This document shows, piece after piece, positions 51,437 through 60,700 of a stretch of DNA of 64,000 nt. The stretch's first letter is position 1. Every line of letters starts with the position of its first letter. The notes beneath the pieces were generated by a model. It had not been told where the DNA came from. It saw only the letters and a list, made by a program, of their open reading frames with translations, and made no database searches. The stretch comes from Flavobacterium sp. (lineage in GTDB: Bacteria > Bacteroidota > Bacteroidia > Flavobacteriales > Flavobacteriaceae): contig NZ_JAGNYF010000002.1 of NCBI RefSeq assembly GCF_017985075.1, forward strand, positions 46,988-110,987, written 5' to 3'. A program made the position numbers and the translations under genes.

Positions 51437-53233
51437 ATGTCATCTATTAGAAACATTGCAATTATTGCCCACGTTGACCACGGTAAAACTACATTGGTTG
51501 ATAAAATTATGTATCACTGTCAATTGTTCCGTGATAACGAAAATACTGGAGATTTAATCTTAGATAATAACGACTTAGAGCGTGAAAGAGGTATTACAAT
51601 TACTTCTAAAAACGTCTCTGTTTCTTATAAAGGAACTAAAATTAACATTATTGATACACCTGGTCACGCCGATTTTGGTGGAGAAGTAGAGCGTGTATTA
51701 AACATGGCCGATGGTGTATGTTTGTTAGTAGATGCTTTTGAAGGACCTATGCCACAAACGCGTTTCGTATTACAAAAAGCGATCGATTTAGGTTTAAAAC
51801 CTTGCGTAGTTATTAATAAAGTGGATAAAGAAAACTGTACACCAGAAGAAGTTCACGAAAAAGTATTCGACTTAATGTTTGAATTAGGCGCTACAGAAGC
51901 ACAATTAGATTTCCCAACAGTTTATGGTTCAGCTAAAAATAATTGGATGTCAGACCATTGGGAAAATGTAACAGATAATGTTGAAGCATTATTAGATATG
52001 GTTATCGAGCATGTACCAGCTCCAAATGTTGGACAAGGAACGCCTCAAATGTTAATTACATCTTTAGACTTCTCGGCATTTACTGGTCGTATCGCGATTG
52101 GTAGATTAGAAAGAGGTGAATTGAAAGAAGGAATGAATATTTCTTTAGTGAAGCGTGATGGAAAAATTATTAAATCAAAAATTAAAGAATTACATACTTT
52201 TGAAGGTTTAGGTCGTAAGAAAGTAGAAAGTGTAATTGCTGGAGATATTTGTGCGATTATTGGTGTTGAAGGATTTGAAATTGGTGATACTATTGCTGAT
52301 TTTGAAAACCCTGAAGCGTTAACTTCAATTGCTATTGACGAACCAACAATGAGTATGTTGTTTACTATTAACGACTCTCCATTCTTTGGTAAAGAAGGTA
52401 AATTTGTTACATCACGTCATATTAGAGAGCGTTTAGAAAAAGAATTAGAGAAAAACTTAGCGATGAGAATGGCTGAGACGGATTCTGCTGATAAATTCAT
52501 GGTTTTTGGTCGTGGTGTACTTCACTTATCGGTTTTAATTGAAACTATGAGAAGAGAAGGTTACGAAGTACAAATTGGACAACCACAAGTAATCATTAAA
52601 GAAATTGATGGTCAAAAATGTGAACCAATTGAGGAATTGACAATTGATTTACCGGAATCACTTTCTGGAAGAGCTGTTGAGTTCGTTACTTTACGTAAAG
52701 GTGAAATGTTAAGCATGGAAACTAAAGGGGAACGTATGATTGTGAAATTCAATATTCCGTCTCGTGGAATTATTGGATTACGTAACCAATTACTTACAGC
52801 AACTGCAGGTGAAGCTATTATGGCTCACCGTTTTATAGGATACGAACCGTACAAAGGAGAAATTTCTGGACGTAACAAAGGATCTTTAATTTCTATGGAA
52901 AAAGGAAAAGCAATTCCTTATTCTATTGATAAATTACAAGATAGAGGTAAGTTTTTTGTTGAGCCAAATGCTGAAATTTACGAGGGACAAGTTATTGGTG
53001 AAAACTCTCGTGGTGATGATATGTGTGTAAACGTAACAAAAGAGAAAAAACAATCTAATGTTCGTTCATCTGGAAATGATGAAAAAGCAAGAATCATTCC
53101 TCCAGTTATTTTCTCATTAGAAGAAGCTTTAGAATACATTCAAAAAGATGAATATGTAGAGTGTACACCAAAATCTATTCGTTTAAGAAAAATTTATTTA
53201 ACTGAGACGGACAGAAAACGTTTTAAAATATAA
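51437..53233 (+). CDS. typA: Translational GTPase TypA/BipA
   Basis: A 598-residue ribosome-binding GTPase that aids growth and ribosome assembly under stress. G1 is [16 protein letters not shown] (about 10-25), with the conserved Switch [27 protein letters not shown] (G3) and NKVDKENC (G4). Domain II and EF-G-like domains III and V follow, then the BipA-specific C-terminal domain (about 480-598). The start [12 protein letters not shown] is set by the promoter at 51386-51416 and by family length. Confidence 0.96.
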   Translation: MSSIRNIAIIAHVDHGKTTLVDKIMYHCQLFRDNENTGDLILDNNDLERERGITITSKNVSVSYKGTKINIIDTPGHADFGGEVERVLNMADGVCLLVDAFEGPMPQTRFVLQKAIDLGLKPCVVINKVDKENCTPEEVHEKVFDLMFELGATEAQLDFPTVYGSAKNNWMSDHWENVTDNVEALLDMVIEHVPAPNVGQGTPQMLITSLDFSAFTGRIAIGRLERGELKEGMNISLVKRDGKIIKSKIKELHTFEGLGRKKVESVIAGDICAIIGVEGFEIGDTIADFENPEALTSIAIDEPTMSMLFTINDSPFFGKEGKFVTSRHIRERLEKELEKNLAMRMAETDSADKFMVFGRGVLHLSVLIETMRREGYEVQIGQPQVIIKEIDGQKCEPIEELTIDLPESLSGRAVEFVTLRKGEMLSMETKGERMIVKFNIPSRGIIGLRNQLLTATAGEAIMAHRFIGYEPYKGEISGRNKGSLISMEKGKAIPYSIDKLQDRGKFFVEPNAEIYEGQVIGENSRGDDMCVNVTKEKKQSNVRSSGNDEKARIIPPVIFSLEEALEYIQKDEYVECTPKSIRLRKIYLTETDRKRFKI

Positions 53234-53253
53234 TTAGATTTCATATAAATACT

Positions 53254-53287
53254 AAACCACGAATTTCATTTGATTTTCGTGGTTTTT
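53254..53287 (+). terminator. Rho-independent terminator after typA
   Basis: Stem AAACCACGAA/TTCGTGGTTT with a T-run. Confidence 0.85.
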
Positions 53288-53342
53288 TTATTTACAAAAA
53301 TAATATTTTGTTAGATTTTGTTCAATCCATTGTTAAAAGTCC

Positions 53343-53350
53343 TAACTTTG
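53343..53350 (+). promoter_or_regulatory. -7 element for the 53371 gene
   Basis: TAACTTTG, 20 bases before ATG 53371. A TTTG lies at 53317, 22 bases upstream. Confidence 0.55.
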
Positions 53351-53370
53351 TTAGCATAAAACGAAAAACC

Positions 53371-53808
53371 ATGGAAATTAAATTAAAAAACGGAATTGAT
53401 AGATTAGAGTTTGGTATGACTCCAAAATATGTAGAAGCGTTATATGGAAAACCAAATAAGACGTTTACAGATGATGAAAACAATACGATTTATGTGTATA
53501 ACAAAGAACGTATGAAGTTAACGTTTTATGTAGAAGAAGACATGAAATTGGGCTATATTACAACTACACATCCAGAAATTAAATTATTTGAAACTACCAT
53601 AATTAATAAAGCATGGGATTTAGTTAATGGCGATTTAGCGCTAAACAAAATCACTAAGTTTGAAAAAGATTCAGAAGAAGGTATTGATATTTATTTTAAC
53701 GAAGACAATTGGTTGTTTTTTCATGTAGATTATGATGAAGTCGTTGAGGTTGAAATTGGTGCCATCATCAATGATAAAGACGAATTTGAATGGAAGTTTA
53801 GAGGGTAA
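53371..53808 (+). CDS. Conserved protein of unknown function (145 aa)
   Basis: A 145-residue acidic cytosolic protein beginning MEIKLKNGIDRLEFGMTPKY. The N-terminal part IDRLEFGMTPKYVEALYGKP is a pattern seen in small SmpA/OmlA-like or immunity-type proteins, with a G-M-T-x-x-x-V core, but the family is not firmly recognised. It is highly charged (many Asp, Glu and Lys) and ends in DKDEFEWKFRG. A longer frame from 53308 would include the promoter, so ATG 53371 is used. Function unknown. Confidence 0.7.
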   Translation: MEIKLKNGIDRLEFGMTPKYVEALYGKPNKTFTDDENNTIYVYNKERMKLTFYVEEDMKLGYITTTHPEIKLFETTIINKAWDLVNGDLALNKITKFEKDSEEGIDIYFNEDNWLFFHVDYDEVVEVEIGAIINDKDEFEWKFRG

Positions 53809-53816
53809 AACAAAAT

Positions 53817-53855
53817 AAAAAAGGCAAACATCTAATTTAGAGTTTGCCTTTTTTT
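53817..53855. terminator. Bidirectional terminator between the 53371 gene and lgt
   Basis: Stem AAAAAAGGCAAAC/GTTTGCCTTTTTT with A- and T-runs on both sides. Confidence 0.85.
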
Positions 53856-53872
53856 ATTTCTGTATAATTGTA

Positions 53873-54829
53873 TTAAATAATAGGTTTCTTTTGTGAAGCA
53901 TAAATAAAATAAAATCCAAGTATGATAAACGGAATACTTAGCCATTGTCCAGTTGATAAGGCGTTGAACATTGGATATTCTTCAAAGCCACCTTGACTAT
54001 CTTTTACAAATTCAACAAAGAAACGAACCGACCAAAGTAACACTAAAAACGTTCCAAATAATAAACCTGGTTTGTTTCTGGCATCTGTTTTCCAATACAT
54101 ATAAAATAAGATGAAAAATACGGGCACATATAGCATAGCTTCAAACAATTGCGCTGGATATCTATATGGAATTTTGTCCAAAATACCTTTAAACTGAATA
54201 TCATTTGCAATCGCGTTATACGCCTGTGTTCCGTCTGGTATATTTGTTAATTGCGAGGCTACTTGCGGAGGCAAATTATCTTCACCTTTTACAAATTTCA
54301 TAGCCATAAAAGTGTCTTTTGATGTTTCTTTTCCGAAAATTTCAGAATTCATAAAGTTTCCTAAACGAATAAAAACAGCTCCTGAAGCCACAGGAATTAC
54401 AATTCTATCTAAAATCCATAACAACGATTTGTCAATAATTTTTTTCCTTGTTATGAAAAACATAGCAATAATAATTACAATTGCTGCACCATGACTCGCT
54501 AATCCACTAAAACCAGTAAATTCGTATCCATTAATAAAGCCTAATAGTGTTCCGTTTACGTTTTCTCTTATGGGTAATAAAATTTCAATTAAATGATTTT
54601 TATAGTATTTCCAATCATAAAAAAACACATGCCCCAAACGTGCCCCAAGCATTGTAGCAACAATAGTATATACAAAAACGTTGTCAAGTTTTTCTAAAGA
54701 TAATTTTTCTCTATCAAAAATAAATTTCATAATGTACCAGCCCAAAGCAAAAGCAGTTACCCACGTTAAGCTGTAAAAACGAATCATGAAAAAACCTAAA
54801 TCGATACCTTCTGTTGGATTCCAAATCAT
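53873..54829 (-). CDS. lgt: Prolipoprotein diacylglyceryl transferase
   Basis: A 318-residue inner-membrane enzyme that adds diacylglycerol from phosphatidylglycerol to the lipobox cysteine of lipoproteins. It has about seven membrane segments. Conserved sites are LGARLGHVFFYDWKYY, the segment GFSGLASHGAAIVI (His in the active-site loop) and the Lgt signature RLGNFMNSEIFGKET. About 70 residues between the signature and the last helices form a periplasmic arm. It is functionally linked to the four lipoproteins in this window. YidD is the next gene upstream on this strand. Confidence 0.94.
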   Translation of the reverse strand: MIWNPTEGIDLGFFMIRFYSLTWVTAFALGWYIMKFIFDREKLSLEKLDNVFVYTIVATMLGARLGHVFFYDWKYYKNHLIEILLPIRENVNGTLLGFINGYEFTGFSGLASHGAAIVIIIAMFFITRKKIIDKSLLWILDRIVIPVASGAVFIRLGNFMNSEIFGKETSKDTFMAMKFVKGEDNLPPQVASQLTNIPDGTQAYNAIANDIQFKGILDKIPYRYPAQLFEAMLYVPVFFILFYMYWKTDARNKPGLLFGTFLVLLWSVRFFVEFVKDSQGGFEEYPMFNALSTGQWLSIPFIILGFYFIYASQKKPII

Positions 54830-54920
54830 AATTTTTTAGTTTAAATGTTTATAGGTTTAAAAGTTTAAAAGGATTTTCGAATCTTCTTTTTTATAAATTT
54901 AATTTTTTATATTTATTTAT

Positions 54921-54965
54921 GTTGCTTTCAAGAGCCTCAAGCAACGATTACTGAGGCACTCGAAG
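54921..54965. repeat. Palindromic repeat, CTTCGAGARCCTCAG family (copy 4)
   Basis: GTTGCTTTCAAGAGCCTCAAGCAAC (54921-54945) is a 5-bp stem with a 15-base core variant as loop, followed at 54951-54965 by CTGAGGCACTCGAAG, a second core in the opposite direction. Confidence 0.7.
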
Positions 54966-54973
54966 TCACTTTT

Positions 54974-55195
54974 TTAAGGAACTGGATCGTAACCGCTTTT
55001 TCCCCATGGGTGACAACTTGTAATTCTTTTAAATGCTAACCAACTACCTTTTATTATACCGTGCTTTTCTAATGCTTCTTTACTGTAACTCGAACAAGTA
55101 GGGGCAAACCTACAAGTTGCCGGCGTTAAAGGCGAAATTACAATTTGATAAAACCGAATAATTACTATAAATGGAAAAATTAAAATTTTCTTCAT
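54974..55195 (-). CDS. yidD: Membrane protein insertion efficiency factor YidD
   Basis: A 73-residue protein that helps YidC insert inner-membrane proteins. The N-terminal amphipathic helix is [19 protein letters not shown], then the conserved [20 protein letters not shown] with cysteines, and ending [16 protein letters not shown]. It is of normal family length. It follows cysS on the same strand with 45 bases between, which suggests one transcript. Confidence 0.94.
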   Translation of the reverse strand: MKKILIFPFIVIIRFYQIVISPLTPATCRFAPTCSSYSKEALEKHGIIKGSWLAFKRITSCHPWGKSGYDPVP

Positions 55196-55240
55196 AATTT
55201 ATATTTCGTAAATCGTAAATATCAATTCGTAAATCCGAAA

Positions 55241-56719
55241 TTACAACGTAAAACTCGTTCCTTCTTTTCCGTCTTTTAACTGAATGTCTAAAACGGCTAA
55301 TTTATCTCTAATTTCATCAGATAAAGCCCAATTTTTATTGGCTCTTGCTTCCATTCTCATTTCAATTAGCATTTCGATAACACTTCCTAATTTATTGTTA
55401 TTTCCTTCAGCTTTTTTATTTGTTAATCCTAAAACATCAAAAACAAAACTTTCTAATGTGGTTTTTAATTCTGTTAAATCCGTTTCAGAAATTGTTTCTT
55501 TTTTGTCGTTTAATAGATTTATGATTTTAACCGCTTCAAATAATTGAGCCATTAAAATAGTGGTATTAAAATCGTCATTCATCGCATCGTAACACGCTTT
55601 TTTCCAAGATGCAATGTCTACTGAAGAAGTAGTGTTAATTTCAATTTTAGATAACAACGTTATGGCTTCCATCAAACGATTATACCCTTTTTCGCTAGCC
55701 AGCATTGCTTCATTTGAAATATCTAAAACACCTCGATAATGCGCTTGCATAAAACAAAATCGTACCACACTTGGGTTAAATTCTTTTTCGAAGAAATCGT
55801 TTTTACCTTCTAATAACTCCATCGGTAAAATATAATTTCCAGTACTTTTGCTCATACGCAGACCATTCATAGTTAACATATTGGCGTGCATCCAATACTT
55901 TACTGGCGCTACGCCGTTACAAGCAGTACCTTGTGCGACCTCACATTCGTGATGTGGAAATTTTAAATCTAAACCACCACCATGAATGTCAAAAGTTTCG
56001 CCTAAATATTTGGTGCTCATAGCCGTACACTCTAAGTGCCAGCCAGGAAATCCAGCTCCCCAAGGTGAGTTCCAACGCATAATATGAGCTGGAGAAGCAT
56101 TTTTCCAAAGTGCAAAATCTTGAGGGTTTTTCTTTTCAGTTTGTCCGTCTAAATCTCTGGTATTGGCAAATAATTCTTCAATATTTCTATTGCTTAATTC
56201 GCCGTAATTTAAACCACGTTTGTTATATTCTAACACATCAAAATAAACAGAACCATTGCTTTCATAAGCAAAACCGGTTTCAATTAACTTTTGAGTCAAT
56301 TCAATTTGTTCTAAAATATGACCTGTTGCTGTCGGTTCAATAGTAGGAGGTAGCAAATTAAACGTTTCTAAAACGTGATGAAAATCGACAGTATATTTCT
56401 GTACAATTTCCATAGGCTCTAATTTTTCTAAACGCGATTGTTTTACAAATCTGTCGTTGTTTACATCGCCATCATCTGTTAAATGTCCGGCATCTGTAAT
56501 ATTTCGTACATATCTTACTTTGTATCCTAAATGTAATAAATAACGATAAATCATGTCAAAACTCATAAAAGTTCTTACATTTCCTAAATGCACATTGCTG
56601 TAAACGGTTGGTCCACAAACATACATACCAATTTGACCTTCGTGAATCGATTTAAAATTTTCTTTTTTTCCCGATAAAGAATTATACACTTGAAGTGGAT
56701 TGGTTTCGTAAAGTGGCAT
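55241..56719 (-). CDS. cysS: Cysteine--tRNA ligase
   Basis: A 492-residue class I aminoacyl-tRNA synthetase. The zinc-binding Cys of [20 protein letters not shown] (with the HLGN form of the HIGH motif), [17 protein letters not shown] and the [10 protein letters not shown] form of KMSKS are all present. A helical anticodon-binding domain and a C-terminal segment follow. It has normal length. Confidence 0.96.
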   Translation of the reverse strand: MPLYETNPLQVYNSLSGKKENFKSIHEGQIGMYVCGPTVYSNVHLGNVRTFMSFDMIYRYLLHLGYKVRYVRNITDAGHLTDDGDVNNDRFVKQSRLEKLEPMEIVQKYTVDFHHVLETFNLLPPTIEPTATGHILEQIELTQKLIETGFAYESNGSVYFDVLEYNKRGLNYGELSNRNIEELFANTRDLDGQTEKKNPQDFALWKNASPAHIMRWNSPWGAGFPGWHLECTAMSTKYLGETFDIHGGGLDLKFPHHECEVAQGTACNGVAPVKYWMHANMLTMNGLRMSKSTGNYILPMELLEGKNDFFEKEFNPSVVRFCFMQAHYRGVLDISNEAMLASEKGYNRLMEAITLLSKIEINTTSSVDIASWKKACYDAMNDDFNTTILMAQLFEAVKIINLLNDKKETISETDLTELKTTLESFVFDVLGLTNKKAEGNNNKLGSVIEMLIEMRMEARANKNWALSDEIRDKLAVLDIQLKDGKEGTSFTL

Positions 56720-56778
56720 TTTGTTTAATTTATGTTTTTTATTTTTTTTTGAAGCTATTCCTGCTTTCCGTTACAATC

Positions 56779-56823
56779 TTTTTTAAATGTTCCCTTCGAG
56801 AACCTCAGTCAACATTTAAAAAA
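56779..56823. repeat. Palindromic repeat, CTTCGAGARCCTCAG family (copy 5)
   Basis: A perfect 13-bp stem TTTTTTAAATGTT/AACATTTAAAAAA with loop CCCTTCGAGAACCTCAGTC. It is the closest relative of the element at 10113-10157, including the outer words CTTTCCG and AAGGAT. Confidence 0.85.
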
Positions 56824-56848
56824 GGATTTTCACTGCAATCAGGGCTAA

Positions 56849-57523
56849 TTAAAATCGTGTATCTAATTTAATATAGTCTAAGAATTCTCTTTTTACTTTT
56901 TCTTCTTTAAATTTCCCACCAAACTCAGAAGTCACGGTGCTGCTTTCAATATCTTTAATACCTCTTGAGTTCACACACATGTGTTTGGCATCAATAACAC
57001 AAGCCACATCTTCCGTATTTAAAACACTTTGTAATTCTTTTACAATTTGAATCGTTAAACGTTCCTGAACTTGAGGTCGTTTTGCATAATATTCTACAAT
57101 TCGATTCATTTTTGATAAACCAACAACTGTTCCGTTTGAAATGTAAGCAATATGCGCTCTACCATAAATAGGTAATAAATGATGTTCACAAGTAGAATAT
57201 ACTACAATGTTTTTTTCAACAAGCATTTCACCATATTTGTATTTGTTTTCAAATGTAGAAGCACTAGGTTTTTTATCTGGATGTAAGCCGCCAAATATTT
57301 CTTTTACAAACATTTTAGCAACTCGGTTTGGTGTTCCTTTTAAACTATCGTCTGTTAAGTCCATTCCTAAAGTTAAAAGAATACTCTCTACATCTTTTTT
57401 GATTCTTGTGATTTTTTCTTCGTCAGAAATTTCAAAAGCATCAGTTCTTATGGGGTTTTGTGTATTTGTAGCAATATGATTGTTGCCAATTTCATCGTTA
57501 TGTTCTTCGTTGTTAATCATCAT
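56849..57523 (-). CDS. folE: GTP cyclohydrolase I
   Basis: A 224-residue enzyme that converts GTP to dihydroneopterin triphosphate for tetrahydrofolate. Zinc and catalytic residues are seen in VYSTCEHHLLPIYGRAHIAY and in CVIDAKHMCVNSRGI, and the end TVTSEFGGKFKEE is conserved. The N-terminal 35 residues are variable (NDEIGNNHIATNTQNP). Two Met codons at the start make the first residue ambiguous. A -7 element lies at 57546-57553. Confidence 0.96.
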   Translation of the reverse strand: MMINNEEHNDEIGNNHIATNTQNPIRTDAFEISDEEKITRIKKDVESILLTLGMDLTDDSLKGTPNRVAKMFVKEIFGGLHPDKKPSASTFENKYKYGEMLVEKNIVVYSTCEHHLLPIYGRAHIAYISNGTVVGLSKMNRIVEYYAKRPQVQERLTIQIVKELQSVLNTEDVACVIDAKHMCVNSRGIKDIESSTVTSEFGGKFKEEKVKREFLDYIKLDTRF

Positions 57524-57545
57524 ACCTATTATTTGTATCTAACTG

Positions 57546-57553
57546 CAAATATA
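57546..57553 (-). promoter_or_regulatory. -7 element for folE
   Basis: TATATTTG on the minus strand, 23 bases before the start codon. Confidence 0.55.
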
Positions 57554-57722
57554 TGCATTTATAAATAAATTAGTTTTATAATTTTTTAAAGTAATTTTTG
57601 AAAAAATATAGTTTTTTTTTGTTTTAACATTATTCAAAATCGACGAATAACAATTTAATCCGATAAAAAACAAGTATTGATGTTAAATTCTATTTTTATT
57701 AAGGAAAAGTTAATTTTTTTTT

Positions 57723-57730
57723 TATTTTTG
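57723..57730 (+). promoter_or_regulatory. -7 element for the giant T9SS protein gene
   Basis: TATTTTTG, 43 bases before ATG 57773. An in-frame Met at 57677 would lie upstream of this box, so the shorter start is used. Confidence 0.55.
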
Positions 57731-57772
57731 CTATTCATGATTCATAATTTCATTAACATTTACATATTTAAA

Positions 57773-60700
57773 ATGAAAAAATTTCTTATACTTTTTTTTA
57801 CTTTTTTGAGCATTAATTTTATTTATTCACAAGCAACTTGTGCTACTATGGCACCAATTTGTTCAGGAAATATTTCACCGCAACCTAGTTTAGTTGGCCC
57901 TAACTTAGGTGGTCCAGGATGTTTAGGTTCTGCTCCTAATGCCAATTGGTATACCTTTCAGACAGGTTTTGCAGGTGATCTAGTTTTTAATTTACATCAA
58001 GGAAACAATCCTCCTTTATTTAATAATTTAGATATTGACTATATTTGTTGGGGACCTTTTACAGATGCACAAATGCAATCTGGTGTAGCTTGTACTAGTT
58101 TGTCCGATTTAACAGCTCCAGTCAATCCAAGTAATATTGTAGCTTGTAGTTATTCAGCTGCTGCTGTTGAAACGATTACCATACCGAATGCTAATCCAGG
58201 TTCTAACTATATATTATTAATTACAAATTTTTCTAATCAAGCAGGACAATTTGTAATGGAACAAACCAACGGAACAGCTCCAGGAGCTGGTTCTACAAAC
58301 TGTGATGTGGTTTGTGGGGTAGATCTAGGACCAACAGCAACCTCTGTTTATCCTAGTCCTCCAGATATTAATACTATTTCATTTTGTAATTCTAGTATAA
58401 GTTCTCAAGTCTTACATTGTAATTTTCAAAACCCACCAGCTAATCAAAATACTTTAGCTTATCAATGGTTTAAGGATGGAGTTTTACAGCCTACTTTAAC
58501 AACAAAATCAATAACAGTTACCCAATCAGGTACATGGAAAGTTAAAGTAACACATCCTGATTGTGGTACACCTACTGAAGATTCAGTTATTATTTATTTT
58601 GGTTCTACACCAGTAGTTAATTCGGTACCTACTCAACTTGGACCATTAGGAGATTGTAATCCTACATTTGATTTAACGGCACTAATTCCTGCAATGTTAG
58701 CACCATTAAATCCTGCAGATTTTACGGTTTCGTTTTTTACAGATTTTGGAGCTTCAATTATATATACTTTTCCTGTAACAGGTCAAATTACAAATCCTTC
58801 TGCTTTTCAAACCAATGTAGATACTACAATTTGGGTAAGAGCAAGAAACAATACATCACCAGAATGTGTAGATTCAGAAGAGATTTCATTTTTGTTAGAT
58901 GTTAGATGTACAAATAATGCTACAGCAGTAGGTAATACCATTTGTACTAACAATACTGGACAATTAACTTTTTCAGGTCCTCCAAGTGCTGTTGTTACAT
59001 TTACACAAGGTACAAATACTTATAATGTAACTTTAAGTGCAGCTGGCTCGTTTACTTGGAATACACCAACACCATTAACTGCAACAACAATATATGCAAT
59101 AACTAATGTTGCTGCTGGTTCTCCAGTGGTTAATACACCATTAACATCTACAGCAACAATTACAGTAAACCCAGACAATACTGTAACAGCGCCAACATCA
59201 ACGCCAACTATTTGTATCAATACAGCTTTACCAGTAGCTATTACTCATACTACCACAGGTGCTACAGGCATTGGAACCGCAACAGGACTTCCAGCAGGTG
59301 TTACGGCTACTTGGGCAGCTAATACTATTTCGATTAGTGGCACACCAACGGCATCAGGAACGTTTAATTACACTATTCCATTAACAGGAGGTTGTGGTAC
59401 ATTTAATGCAACAGGAACTATCACGGTTACTCCAGACAATACAGGTTCAGTTGCTGATCCTTCACCTACATGTTGTGTTAATTCATTATTGCCATCCGTT
59501 TCATACAACATTACAGGAGCTACAGGCATTGGAACACCAACAGGTTTACCAGCAGGCGTTACGGCTACTTGGTCAGCTAATACCATTACGATAAGCGGTA
59601 CGCCAACGGTATCAGGAGTATTTATTTATACTATTCCCTTAACAGGAGGTTGTGGTACATTTACACCTACAGGAACCATTACGGTTACTCCTGACAATAC
59701 GGTTACAGCGCCTACATCTACACCAATTCTTTGTATTAATACGCCATTAACAGCAATCACTCATACTACAACAGGCGCTACGGGTATTTCAACTACGACT
59801 ACCAATTATGGTCTTCCAACAGGTGTTACGTCTTCATGGGCAGCAAATACCATTACGATAAGTGGTACGCCAACGGCTTCAGGAACATTTGCATACACGA
59901 TTCCATTAACTGGAGGCTGTGGAACAGTAAACGCTACAGGTACGATTACAGTAAATGTTGATAATACGGTTTCGTTACCAACATCGACACCAACACTTTG
60001 TATCAATACGGCATTAACTGCCATTACACATACTACTACAGTTGCTACAGGTATAGGAACCCCAATAGGACTTCCAGCAGGTGTTACCGCTACTTGGGCA
60101 ACCAATACGATAACTATTAGTGGAACGCCAAGCGCTTCAGGAACATTTAATTATAGTATTCCATTAACTGGAGGTTGCGGTACATTTACAGCAACAGGAA
60201 CTATTACGGTAACACCAGACAATACTGTTACACCAGCTTCATCAACACCAACACTTTGTATCAATACTGCTTTAACAACTGCGATTACACATACAACTAC
60301 AGGCGCAACAGGTATTGGAACTACGACTACCAATTATGGTTTACCTACAGGTGTTACAGCTTCGTGGTTAGCCAATACAATTACGATAAGTGGTACACCA
60401 ACGGCATCAGGAACATTTGCTTACACGATTCCCTTAACAGGTGGTTGTGGAACAGTAAATGCTACAGGAACGATTACGGTTACAGCAGATAATACAGTTA
60501 CAGCAGCTTCTGCTACACCAACACTTTGTATCAATACACCATTAACAGCAGCCATTACGCATACTACTACAGGCGCTACAGGTATTGGAACTGCAACAGG
60601 ACTTCCAGCAGGTGTTACCGCTACTTGGGCAGCAAATACCATTACTATTAGTGGTACACCAACGGCATCAGGAACATTTAATTATACGATTCCATTAACA

